Origin: Datisca glomerata
Lineage: Eukaryota > Streptophyta > Magnoliopsida > Cucurbitales > Datiscaceae
Direction: 5' to 3'
DNA: 64,000 nt
Assembly: GCA_003255025.1 (NCBI GenBank)
Contig: QANY01011455.1
Span: 62,001 to 126,000 of the forward strand
Below, one piece after another: positions 37,046 to 48,389 of the stretch; position 1 is the first letter of the stretch, and each line of letters opens with the position of its first letter. The notes under the pieces are model-generated. The model saw only the letters and a program-made list of their open reading frames with translations, was not told the DNA's origin and searched no databases. A program made the position numbers and the translations under genes.

Positions 37046-38703
37046 CTCATAAAAATACCATTATTTGTTTAAATTATTCCTACTTGATTTTGATATTTTA
37101 TTTTCTTCAAGACCAAAGCTGTACAAAAGTGTCGTAATATATCTCGATCCTGGTGGAACGAAACAATCCTGATACCGAATTTTGAGATTTTTTTCGTCCT
37201 TTCCGACTCGTCCGCCAACTCGTCTTGGGGTCATCTCGTGAGATTAAGATATGCACGTTATTGGAATGAATGAAATAAAATATTAAGTTTGAATTAATGA
37301 TAGATAAACTCTTCATAGATACAAAATTTAAAATCTAAATGATTAGAATACATGTTAATGATACAAAATATTTTTTTGAAATTAAAATTAGTTTCTTCCC
37401 TAAAATAAATATTATTCATAAACTATAATTATTTAAAAAACACTAAATTTATAGAGGAGAAATGATTGTTTATCACATCTCATTTTTGTGTGAAGAACTG
37501 GACCCGTGGGACGGAACTAAGAATAGGGGGTCCCTCAATCATTTATATTTAGTTTTAGATTGTATTGAACCAAAATATAAAAAAAATTACATCATTGTTC
37601 TGTTTTCTTCTTGTGGTAGAACTAGAATATTTTGACCGTTCCTACCGGAGAGAAGGATATTTATAACCATGATATACATATCTACTGAAGAAAAGTACAT
37701 GTAACGGGAAAACTGTTATGTATTATTAAGTAGGAAAATTGTTATAAATTACAGTTATTTATATCAAATTTATTTTTATAAATAAAGAGGAAAATTGTAT
37801 GATAATTAATTTGTGATAACAGAGAAAATTTAATCAAACACGGCATGAATTATTAAGATTTTTTAGTAGTTGCTGATAAAGAATCTGCAAACAATTTTAC
37901 TATGTAATTTTGAACAATTTGTCATTGAGTTTTATTTGTATAGTGTAAGTAAAAGAATTATTTTAGTTTTTGGCGTAGTAAGAGAAAAATAATTGATTTA
38001 ATTTTATTGATGGTTTAATAAAATAGTTAATTAATTGGTGCGTAAAATAATGTGTGTGTGTGTGTAAATAAAAAATAATGTGTATCAGAATCTACAAATA
38101 ATCATTGACAACAAATTAAAAGTTGATAAAAAAATAAACTATAAATAATAAATAATTTTATTACTTTAATATAATTTATATAATTCTCTCAACAACTTTA
38201 TCAAATTTTTCCACACAACTTTACCCAAGTATCCTACATACTAAATAAGGAAATCATACTTTCCAATCATTTTTCACTTAACAATGCGTTACCAAACTTG
38301 ATAATCTTAATATCTTGTTATTTAACTTTACTACTTAAATTTTCCCATTAACTTAACTTTTTCAACATTCTTAGTTAACTCTTACAAAATGGTCACTTAA
38401 GGCTTTCCTCCTTTAGTTACTTCTATTGTTTGCCTTTCAAACACTTAAGCAATAATTTAGTAAAAACTCAACCACTCATAGTAGATTTCTTGTTTACAAT
38501 GTTTTTGTTTACCAACTTTTCTCTTTATCCACTTCCAGAGGAATTGGATTCTGGGTCTCCTTTTTAGGACGGATGTGACTTCTTGTCCCGCTTCCGCTTC
38601 TTTTGGACTTGCCACTTTGCCGTTTTCCATTCTTTAGTTCCTTGCACTTTGTCTTATTTACTGTTTTCTTTTTTCTCCTTTTCTTCCTTTATTTACTTTT
38701 CAA
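37046..38703. other. Intergenic interval without recognisable feature
   Basis: Very AT-rich with short open frames only. A short GT run at 38051-38064. No transposon domain, terminal repeat or gene was recognised. The 3' part (38400-38700) becomes pyrimidine-rich and leads into the tandem repeat. Confidence 0.4.
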
Positions 38704-39045
38704 ATTTTAAAGAGAATGTTTTTCTCGCTCCCAAGGACTTTGACTTCTAGGCCCCTGACATTTTTTATTTTTCTTTTTAGAGATAAGTCGTCCCTACTCT
38801 CAAGGCTTTAGGCGTGTAAACCGTTGGCCTTTACGTTTCACATTTTAGAGAGATGATTTTTCCTTCTCTCGGGGACTTAGGATTTTGGGCCGTCGTCGTT
38901 TTCTCATCATCTTTTCCAACATTTTAGATATAGGGTTTTTTTAGCTCTCAAGGGCTTTGGCTTCTAGGCCGCTGGCCTTTTTTATTTTTCACATTTTAGA
39001 GAGAAGATTTTTCCCGCTCTCAAGAGCTTAGGCTTCAGCTTGCTC
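38704..39045. repeat. Tandem repeat, about 72 bp x 4.5 copies
   Basis: Units start with attttagagagaaga-like sequence at 38704, 38774, 38842, 38921 and 38993 and carry ctctcaagggctttggcttc and ggccgctggccttt blocks. Periods are 70, 68, 79 and 72 bp. The block lies directly downstream (minus sense) of the gypsy protease region and overlaps the end of its open frame. Confidence 0.75.
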
Positions 39046-41130
39046 AAGGTGGGCACCAATACTAGTTGTCTTCTGCGTTTTTTATCTAAGTAGATAGGTT
39101 CAATTTCTTCTCCCGCTTTATACCTCAGGCCCACCTGCGCGTCCTCGTGTGATTGCTTTTGTTCATTAGCAACCACCAGCTCCTCTTTCTTCTTTTTTGT
39201 TTTCTTTTTTCTTGTTGACTCTGGTGCAGTTATGGCACAGATCCGGGCAGGAGCTGGATCTCCTCTTATGGTATTGATCCTATCAGGAGACGGGTACTTT
39301 AGTACTTGGTAATAAGTGGATTGTACGACTTTCATCTTGTGCAGCCAGGTTCTTCCAAGAATGGCATTATAGGGAGATATTGTTTCCAACACTAGAAACT
39401 CTGTGAGGTAGTTGAATGGTTCTACATTTTCTCGAGTGTTTACAGATGGAGAACATTGTCGGCACTCCCATCATCGATCAACACCCTTCTCAGCAGACAA
39501 TTTCCCACTTGTATTGAGATGACAAGGGCGTCATTATGGCATCCGTCATACTCTAAATCCATATCATCAAATATGAGCGAAGGATTACCACTATCACTCG
39601 AAGAACTCCCCCGCTCATGATTTCCTTTGATCAATGGTTTCTTGCTGTACACTTTTCTTTCCTTTCTAGTAGTTCCTGCCTATTCAGTCAACGTAATGAT
39701 GGTGTCGACTATCTGGAGGGGTTGCTTCCTGTTGTCCCATTTTTCTCCGTCTCGGACTTCCTTTTCATTTTCCCGTTTCGACTCCTCTTTTTTCAAAACT
39801 GATTGAGGTATCCTTCTTTTACCAGTTTTTCTACGTAGTCTTCAGTTGATAACGATCTATTGTATAATGTCCATTGCTCTTATAGAATGAGCAATACTTG
39901 TCCTTATCCTTGTAGTATGGCTCCTTTGTGAGCGGGGCCGGCGTATATACCAAGGCTTGTCCTTTATCATATCTAGAACTTGGTTTATCGATACAATCAA
40001 ATGTGAGTAGATTTTATCCCTGGGTGGATGTCATTAACATATCTTCTCTGATTGTTAGTTCTATCCCGTTTACTATCTCTCCGCTCTCTTTCTTTTTATA
40101 TCCACTTATTTCACTTTTTGTCGGCCTTGTACTTCATTCTTCTTTCTTGGGCTCATCATTCTATCATCCTGTTTATTTTAACATACTATTATTTTCTTCT
40201 TCCAACTTGATGTAAGCTTGCGCCCGCCGAAAGGTTTCCACCATGGTTAAAGGTTTAAATTTTGATAAATCCTCAAAGAGGGCGGATTCTGGGTCCAGCT
40301 CCTGTCTAAAGGCCAACCTGGCCACTTTGTCATCAGAGCTTTCTACCTTAGCCATCTCCTCTTTGAACTTGTCGGTGTACTCGACTAGTGTTTCTCCTTT
40401 TTGCGCAGAGATTGTAAGGAGGTACTATGAATCTTTCATCATCGCATGATACGTAGAGTACCGCTCCAAAAAGACAGTAGACATGATAGTAAAATTAGTA
40501 ATTGACGAGCGGGAAGGGAATGATACCATTTAAGTGCAGTTCCGCCCTAGCTTGTGGGAATATCCTTCATAGCACATGAACTTAAGTACCAAGAAATTTT
40601 TTCGGTATTGGGGCGGCTATAACTTCTAGGCTTAATGGGGTTCTCGTGAGTGACTCAAGGTCCACCTTTCCCACACTCCACAGATTCCTCAGCTCCATCA
40701 TTTTTCTCTCCATCATCTACTTCATCGCTACTTCTATCACAACTTTGATGAACGGATTTCTCCAGCTACCTCGTTTTCATGGTTTTGGGATTGTACATCC
40801 ACATCTTTATTATGAACATTCCTATTGTGTTCATTATCTTCCTGTCTAGCTTCGTGTCTGCCTCCTTCTTGACGATTTTCCCATTCCTCACGGTTAGTGT
40901 GTTGAATGACTTCCACGCGCGTCTGTGGGAGATCCCACTACATAGCATCAATTTGTTCTTGCATCGTCTGCCACGTGATGTGCATCATTTCGACGTTCCA
41001 TTGGTCCATCTCCTGCATTCGGCCTAGGATAGCCTGAAGCTACTCATCCCCATTCTCGTTTCCTTTGTTGAGGGGCAGTGTTTGATTTGGTTCAAGGCAT
41101 TATTTTTTTAGGGATTCTCTAAGGTTTCTA
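38982..41130 (-). pseudogene. Ty3/gypsy Tat-like gag-protease remnant
   Basis: Minus-strand modules in order. The N-terminal Gag linker is rich in Asn/Glu/His (about 40950-40770). The capsid end LTMVETFRRAQAYIKLEEEN lies at 40260-40180. A linker GHYTIDRYQLKT follows near 39860. The aspartic protease (39652-39440) has DALVISIQVGNCLLRRVLID with the DDGSADNV active-site region. A conserved YNAILGRTWLHKMKVVQSTY block lies at 39370-39310. It then ends in a Lys-rich segment at 38982. Several frameshifts and stops. RT, RNase H and integrase are absent. The LTR and PBS immediately upstream (41130-41825) belong to this copy. Confidence 0.8.
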
Positions 41131-41155
41131 CTCGCTCTCAATGAGAGCACAAAAA

Positions 41156-41206
41156 TGTAATGAATTTTTTTCTTCACGCTCGAGAGGCGAATTAAAATGA
41201 GAGTGA

Positions 41207-41238
<32 letters not shown>

Positions 41239-41825
41239 AAGCTCAAAGAAAAAAGGTTTGATCGTAGATTGTATTGATTGCCTTCGATTTATAATTAGCA
41301 TTTATTTATAGGCTTCTCATACGATCTTGCTATATCTCTTAAAACGAGAATCTTCTCCTAAGAATGGAATATTTATTGTATTATAGGGGAATTGAACCAT
41401 AATTATTGATTTGGGAGATTTACAAGCATAATTAAAAAATTGTCAGAATATTCCCCCAGATTTTGGGGGAATTCGACTGTAACGGCTAAACCACCCTCAA
41501 ATGGGTCTTCTTTCCTTCCTTTTAACGCTCCTGCCCTGCCACGTCGACGACCTCCATGGCTTCATTCTTACCGCTTAGCTTTCCCACTTGCTCTTCCGTT
41601 TTGCCACATCGATCGTCTACGCGGCTTCCTTTGGCTGATCCTTTTTGTACACGTCTTAGGCGGGTTTTTCCCTGTTCATTTGCCCCATATTACCCTCAAT
41701 AAAGTCTTATTTATTGATGTATAATGATGAGGAACCTCAATTTTTGTGTGCACTTATGAGGGACGTGATCAATCACTTCCTCTTTTACGTTATTCATCGG
41801 GAACCGTCAAGTTTTGGAAATAACA
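41156..41825 (-). mobile_element. 5' LTR of the gag-protease gypsy (about 670 bp) with PBS
   Basis: The minus strand starts TGTTATTTCC at 41825 and ends TCATTACA at 41156. It is followed by TTTTTGTGCTCTCATTGAGA (about 41155-41136), a PBS of the TGGTGCTTTCATTGAGAGC kind found in plant gypsy elements. A purine run (gagagagaga) at 41200-41240 lies in the 3' part of the LTR. The upper boundary is inferred from the TG/CA rule only. Confidence 0.6.
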
Positions 41826-42060
41826 AATATATAATATTAATTAAATAGAAGAGAGAGATGCGTGCCTTACTTGAGTTGTCACTTCATTTCCTGCTTTCGC
41901 TGGCGTTCCCTCTACGAAACGGCTTCTTATAATTTCCTTTTGTCTTTTCAGCTTCATGCTTTCAATTATTTTGTGTAGCGTGCATTTTATTTCGTTTTCT
42001 TTTCCAGCTATCACCATGTCATTTGCTAGTGCAGGCAACCATTTTGTCTTGACAGTCAAG
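41826..42060 (-). other. Unidentified minus-strand open stretch upstream of the gypsy LTR
   Basis: A continuous minus-strand frame encodes FLRRVLTVKTKWLPALANDM and KENEIKCTLHKIIESMKLKR, with ordinary amino-acid usage, then runs into the LTR. It could be part of a disrupted host exon or of another element. I recognise no family. Its left side dissolves into the microsatellite at 42060. Confidence 0.25.
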
Positions 42061-42237
42061 ACTCTTCGTAAAAACATATATGTGTGTGTGTGTGTGTATA
42101 TATAATATATATATACATGCATACACATGTGTATGTGTGTGCGATATTTATACATACAATATACACACATACATAAAATTGTTGTGTGTATATAGATATA
42201 ATATACTTACATATGCGTGCGCGCACACACACACGCG

Positions 42238-42271
<34 letters not shown>

Positions 42272-42723
42272 AACACACACACACATATTTATACACACAC
42301 ACACACACATACATATATAAATATGATTTATATACATATATAGATATGTGTGTGCGTGTGTAAATATACACACACATTTATAAATATGTATGTATGTATA
42401 TAGATACATATGTATATATGCATATGTTTATATGTATGTATATAGATGTGTGTGTGTGTGTATATAGGTATATATGTGTGTGTGTGTATACATATGTATA
42501 TGTGTGTATATATATACATATGTATATAGATATATACAATGTATATGGGTATGTCTGTATATAGATATATACATATGTATATATGTCTGTATGTGTATAG
42601 TATATATAAGTGTGTGTGTGTGTGTATAATTATATATGTGCATGTATGTGTACAAATATATACATATGTATATATGTATATATACATCTAGATATATATG
42701 CGCGCGCGTGTGTGTGTATATAT
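42061..42723. repeat. Large compound microsatellite (TG, CA, TA, TATATG)
   Basis: About 660 bp of alternating purine-pyrimidine dinucleotide tracts: (TG)n, (CA)n near 42225-42310, TATATG and TATACA mixtures. All open frames across it (Tyr/Ile/His/Thr-rich on both strands) are artefacts of the repeat. It abuts the truncated LTR of the chromodomain gypsy. Confidence 0.95.
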
Positions 42724-42788
42724 ATTGGCTATACGATAAATGTTATTCTAACGGTAACTAGAATACTAACCAAAAAATTTGGCTTAAA
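42724..42788 (-). mobile_element. Truncated 3' LTR of the chromodomain gypsy
   Basis: About 60 bp (ctaacggtaactagaata and neighbours) match the outer end of the 5' LTR at 48185-48238. The remaining 2.3 kb of this LTR are missing, replaced by the microsatellite. Confidence 0.65.
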
Positions 42789-42789
42789 T

Positions 42790-44270
42790 CTTCCCGTCCT
42801 TATGAGAATTTTCATCCTCAAAATATTTTAGAGTTAATCCTTAAACAGGTCTAGATATAGAGCTCGAATCTCTTTCTTCTATTTCCAAGTGGCCTCTTCT
42901 ATTTGATAGTTCCTCTAGAGTACTTTGACCGAGGGAAAATCCTTAGTTCGTAACAGTTGCATCATTCTATCAAGAATTTGGCTTGGAACCTCCTCGTAAT
43001 CTAAGTCTTTACCTAACTAGAGAGGCTCATAATTTAGAATGTGTGACAACTCGAGAATATACTTCGGCAACATTGACACATGAAACACGTTATATACTTC
43101 TGCCAATGTTAGAGGTGAAGCTACGTGATAGGTGACAACTCTAACTCGTTCAAAGAGTTTAAAAGGACCGATGAAGCGAGGACTAAGTTTTCCCTTCTTT
43201 CCAAATCTCATCACTCCTTTTGTTAGGGCAATCTCGATAAATACCATGTCTCCAATTTCACATTCAAGGCTTTTTCTACGTATGTCTGCATAACTCTCGT
43301 GGTGACTATGAGCAGTTTATCTTCTTTTCTTAATCCTATCAATATCTTCGTTGACTTTTGGACCATTTCTAGACCTAACAACTTCCTATCACCAATATCC
43401 TCCTAATAAATATGAGATCGAAACTTTCATCCATATAGAGCTTCAGAGGGTGCATCATGATTGTTGATTGGTAGTAATCATTAGACGCAACTTATCGCTC
43501 TAGTTCCCTAGAAAGTCCAACTCACATGCTCATCAGTTTGGATGACTCTTTCAATATGTCCATCCATACGAGGGTGAAAAGTCATGCTAGAACTTAATTG
43601 AGTACCCAAAGCTTCCTAAAGACTCGCCAGAATCTAGAGGTAAATCTTGGATCATGGTCTGACACTATAGATATTGTTACCCCATAAAATCTAACAATTT
43701 CCTTAGAGTATAACTTTGCCCAATCCTCCACTGAGAATGTCATATGACCCTATAGGAAATTAGTAGACTTGGTCAAACGGTCGACTATAACCCAAGTGGT
43801 ATCAAATCCCCTCGTAGTCTTTGGTAGCTACTATAAAGCCCATCAATATATGTTCCCACTTCCATTCTGGAATCGCTAGTGATTGTAAGAGACTGGAAAT
43901 GCGTTAGCGTTCAGCCTTCACTTATTGACAAGTAAGGCATTGTTCTAAAAAATTTCCTAAATCTTGTGTTATATTGTTTCACTAAAAGTGCTTATGTAGG
44001 TCCTAATAAATTTTTGTATTGCCTCCACTTATTGACTAGTAAGACACTGTTCTATAAAATTTGCCAAATCTTGTTTCATATTGTTTCACCGAAAGTGCTT
44101 ATGTAGGTCCTAGTGCATTTTTGTACTGCCTCGGTGGATTAAGTAAGGAGTAGTGTGAGCTTCTACAAGAGTCTCCCTTTTGTACTGCCTCGATGGATGT
44201 AGGTCTGAAAGTGCTTATGTAGGTCCTAGTACATTTTTGTAGTGTCAACTATGTTGTTGAATTTAGCTAC
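42790..44270 (-). pseudogene. Gypsy integrase C-terminus and chromodomain remnant (Tekay/Del type)
   Basis: Minus-strand frame 43247-43017 encodes KLSPRFIGPFKLFERV, YHVASPLTLAEVYNVFHVS and LPKYILELSHILNYEPL, the conserved integrase C-terminal region. It continues (across a stop) into EEVPSQILDRMMQLLRTKDF, VKVLWRNYQIEEATWKIEE: the chromodomain that directs Tekay/Del elements to heterochromatin. A TTTGAGGATGAAAATT sequence near 42830, usual just before the 3' LTR of this lineage, follows. The integrase core between 43260 and 44270 is degraded and partly duplicated (two copies of a 60-bp segment containing gtgcttatgtaggtcctagt, near 43995, 44095 and 44210). Confidence 0.82.
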
Positions 44271-44463
44271 TCCATCTCGGGAAGTTGAAAAATCTTTCTT
44301 TTTCTCACTCCCATATTCTGATGTAATCTTTACTGATGATGGATCATCATTCTATGCATCACGCGTCCTATCTTAAATTGTAGGCCGCACCGTCAATTGA
44401 GCAAGCTTAGCCAAGGTATTTTGGACCAATATCTCCAACTCCAAACTTTCTAGATCATCTTTA

Positions 44464-45200
44464 ATGGATTTTTTAGTTAAACTCAGAGCTTTAAAGAACA
44501 TGATTCCTACTAAATGCATTTGCTACCATATTAGAATTTTCAGGATGGTAGTTAATTACACAATCGGAGTTCTTAAAAAGCTCCAACCATCTATGTTGCA
44601 TCATATTAAGGTCATTTTGAGTGAAAAGATATTTCAAACTTTATGGTCTGTGTAGATTTCGACCCTTGTCCTGTGGAGATAATGGTGCCAATGCAAAGAC
44701 TACAACTACGAGTTCCCAATCATAGGTTAGATAGTTTTGTTCATAACTTTTCAACTGTCAGGAAGCTTAGGCTATAAATTTCTCATGTTACATTAATACA
44801 CAACCCAAGTCTACACATGAAGCCTCGATAACGAACCCATAACTCCTAGTGGGCACAGTAAGGACTAGAGTTGTCACCAATATTTGTTTGAGTTCCTGGA
44901 AACCCTTTTCACACTCTTCTGGAAAAATGTACCGTGCATTCTTCCTTGTCAACTTAGTATATGATGCAAAGATATTAGATAATCCCTCTACAGGTCTCCT
45001 ATAGTTGCTTGTCGATCTCAATAAACTTCTAGTCTCCTTGAAATTCATTGGAGGATTCCAATTCATTATTGTATCTATCTCTGCAAGATCAATTGGTACG
45101 CTTCTTCTTCACTCTTAGTTGATGATACCTAGATCACAAATCAATTTTGGAAAAGACATATGCTCCCTAGAGTTGATCAAATAGATCCTCTAACAAAAGA
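44464..45200 (-). pseudogene. Gypsy reverse transcriptase / RNase H remnant
   Basis: On the minus strand, FSKIDL*SRYHQLRVK (about 45185-45115, start of the RT palm) is joined directly to NWNPPMNFKETRSLL, SNYRRPVEGLSNIFASYTKL and ECEKGFQELKQILVTTLVLT (45066-44788), the RT-RNase H connection. RNase H sequence follows to about 44470 (YLTYDWELVVVVFAL, HRWLELFKNSDCVINYHPEN). The RT core containing the catalytic YxDD is deleted between the first two parts. Frameshifts abound. Confidence 0.78.
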
Positions 45201-45651
45201 CGCCTAAATTTCGGCTTGGAAAAGTCTAGGAACTAAACGTAAAGTTGACTAACTTCTCCATCATTAGATCCAACCGATTCAACTCATCGTCACAATTTCT
45301 AGCTGAAAAAAAATTGAATTGCAATCTAAATATCTCTTACTACGGTAACATTCATCTCTTTATCCTAGGTGTTGAGACCTGATTATGTGCTCACCTTCTT
45401 ACGATCTATAGATTTTGAATCCTAATTGGACGCTTAAGATACGGATCTAATAACATTCTTCCTGTAAATGTAGTAGAGAATGGAGAAACGTTAGATTCTA
45501 CTTCTGAGGTCTCTTCATCCTCAATGGTCGATTCACAATCGTTCTAATGGTCCATTGTTATGTCAGACACAATTCATTTAGACGACACATATCAATAATT
45601 TATTACTCTATTCTTAACGAAACAACATCACAACCCTACGTTCTTGCACTG

Positions 45652-45790
45652 ACTCCTAAAATTCAAAAACAAATTCCATAAAAACATTTTATCTACAAAC
45701 TCCGAAAATTCAGAAAAGTTTCCATAAAAACATTTTGTCTACAGACTCCAAAACTCAAAAAAAAATTCCATAAAAATATTGTCTACATAA
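45652..45790. repeat. Tandem repeat in the gypsy leader, about 46 bp x 3
   Basis: Three units start actcc at 45652, 45699 and 45745 and end ccataaaaacattttgtcta-like. The repeat lies between the PBS and the degraded coding region of the chromodomain gypsy. Confidence 0.75.
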
Positions 45791-45797
45791 TCGTTTA

Positions 45798-45810
45798 GAC
45801 TCTGATACCA
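45798..45810 (-). other. Primer-binding site of the chromodomain gypsy
   Basis: Minus strand TGGTATCAGAGTC, complementary to initiator tRNA-Met, two bases from the LTR end. Usual for Tekay/Del elements. Confidence 0.85.
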
Positions 45811-45812
45811 AC

Positions 45813-48238
45813 TATAATGACCCAAAAATTTAATTAAGATTTTCTTTAATATTTTATGCAAAAGCTCATGAAAAGCTAGGCCAAATTTTATTTAAACTAA
45901 TCAATAATGTAATAAAAAAAACTTCAACCCAGATTTATTCAATTCAAATCATTTAGAAATATCGTTTAACAATGATTCAAAACTAAAACATTAATTATCC
46001 AACAAAACTGTTAAAAATAAAAGTGACACGATTTAAAGAAAGCAACTCTAAATGTTTTTGTAGAAAACTTTTTGACTCTCGTCCTGTGCCAGAGACTCTA
46101 AACTTCACCTGTAACGAACTTATCCTCATCATCTAATAATTTTAGAATAAAATAGAGTGAGTATAAAAATATACTTAGTAAGCTAAACTATACATATATA
46201 ACATCACTACAATTAGAATATCATACAGTACATATCATTCATTCAGAACTTTCTTATAAAGTATTTACAGAGTTCGTGGCAAACTTTTATTAGAGCTTGC
46301 CGCCTCACCTATAGTAGAATAGAGATTACTCGTTGATAATTGTTAACTTGTGAGGTATGTACAAGTAACATTCCTCACGAGTATCACTCTGCACCTCTGA
46401 AAAGATAGAACCATAAATAAGATAATCTCTCACAAGTTTAATTAGAGCATACACACGAACACTCTCCCAATGAATGAGGTAAACACAGACATTTCTTGAA
46501 GGATAAGGCAAACAAAATAAAGTTGGTGGGTACATGACTCTAACGACACATAGTGTTTATTGTTACATAATCATGCAATAATATTTCTTGTCTTATAACA
46601 TATAATTCTTTCAAAACTCTAAATTCACACGCCATAACTTCATGACAGAGTAAATTATAGCAACATAAATAGAACATCACAAAACAACAACAATAAGGGG
46701 GAAATCAATCATAGTTTCATTTTAAATTTCTCTGGCACACAAAACACACCGTTACATATGTAAGGTTTCACTTACTTGATCACTTGGTAGAGAAGTTAAA
46801 GAACATAATTTCCTGGAACAAATAATTATATACTCTTCAGAATGATACAATAGTAAATTTAAAAAACTAACGCTATAACGCTCTCGCCGGCTAAAACTAT
46901 CACAAATATCCCAAGGGTTCCTAATAATTCTAAATTTCTTCCTAACAGTACTATAATACATCAGAGTTTTACCTATTAAAGTTCATAAAAGCCGATGTCA
47001 TTTAGGATGTCAAAATGTTAAAGTAAAAAATAGTTAACCAAAAAACTCTGAAATTTTGCAGGATTGTTCAGTGCATACTCAACACGGTACAATAAATTTT
47101 TCAAGTTAAATTGATTAAATCTCAACACACTACTAACCCTAATATAAAATATTAACAATATGTCATTTTCTGTAGTAACCAGTGACTTCCAAAAATTCTT
47201 AAAAATTATAGTGTTCTCTTTCAATCCAAAATTTTATAAGTTAATATCATCAATATGTTAAGAATACTCCATAAAATGTTCATATTAAAAATCAACGTTT
47301 GAGTTCTAAGAAATCAATTTGTTTCTACAGTGCACAGTATGAATCCGAAAATTCTAGTTTTGTGAAAAAAACTTAATCTTTCTATTACCGATACTTACTC
47401 ACTCAAAAAATCTTTTCAAAACACATATAAAATTAATATTTGAATTTAGGAATGATCTTAATTAAGTATGGCGTGGTTATAAAGCTTGTTTGTTCTTAAC
47501 TTAATGTTTCATAATCTCTTTTTTAAGATCATGTAAATCAAAAGACATAAAGGTTTATTCCTAAGGGTTATAAGTCAAAACTTACCCATGTTTTTAATTC
47601 GAAAACAATTGACTAAACCTTTACCACAATCATGGTTGACCAAGGGTAAAGAAATGTTCTCCCCTTTGGTTAATAAGGGTTTTTCGTTGGAGGAAGAGGG
47701 AGAGAAAAAAATGAGAGAATGAGAGTATGAGAGAAGGGGTGCCTTAGGGGTAGATAATGAACTTAAAATTTCAATTTTCTTTTCAATTTCTAATTCAAAT
47801 AGGGATATACGGTGAGAGATGATAATGGTATTGATAAGATATGATTCAATATGGGTTTTGAATTGAGATTTCATAAGATAGGGCTTTATCTGAGCATTTT
47901 AAATTTCGAACTCAATTTTGACTTATATTGTTTTAAATAATAAACAAATAAGTATTTCAAAATGAAATTATTGGATATAGGTACATATACATAACTTTAG
48001 TTACACTATGATATTTTGAGATACAAATCAATAAATGCTTATCATCCAACTGAAATAAAATGTGACCAATATGCCTCAAAAGTAACCACAATGATTATAT
48101 TAATCCAAAAATCCATATAATATCGATAATATTTATATAATATAAACTAATTCACGAAGAAGTCAGTGTACAAAATTACTACACTAGAAATATTATTCTA
48201 ATGGTAACTAGAATATGCCAACAAATTTGGGTCTTACA
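45813..48238 (-). mobile_element. 5' LTR of the chromodomain gypsy (2426 bp)
   Basis: Minus strand starts TGTAAGACCCAAATTTGTTG (48238) and ends GGGTCATTATA (45813), the usual TGTAA(C/G)ACCC...GGGTCATTACA frame of Tekay/Del LTRs with a one-base decayed end. It is AT-rich with no gene. Minus-strand open frames inside it (for example 47575-47874) are non-coding shadows. Confidence 0.82.
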
Positions 48239-48389
48239 GTAGCGTGTTGAAAAATTTCTTAAAATTTTCAAAAACTTACACTATACAATCTCCCAATATT
48301 TTCGCAATAAACACAAAAGAGGATATGGTAGAGAGATTTAGAGAGAGAGATTTGGAGAGAGATAACAAAATTAATATATACTATATACA
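48239..48389. repeat. Dispersed repeat R, copy 1
   Basis: gtagcgtgttgaaaaatttc through gagagagataacaaaatta. The same ordered blocks (gtagcgtgttg, caatattttxgxaata, aataaacaca, gagagattta, gagataacaaaat) recur at 49693-49940. This copy is separated from a TA/TG microsatellite by the gypsy, whereas copy 2 directly follows one. Confidence 0.65.

Noticed and set aside
39617..41724. Plus-strand Phe/Ser/Leu-rich open frames
   Set aside because: They are antisense to the gypsy gag-protease and its LTR; hydrophobic composition follows from the purine-rich sense strand.
42056..42831. Long Tyr/Ile/His/Thr-rich open frames on both strands
   Set aside because: They are translations of TG/CA/TA dinucleotide repeats; the frame stays open on both strands for compositional reasons.
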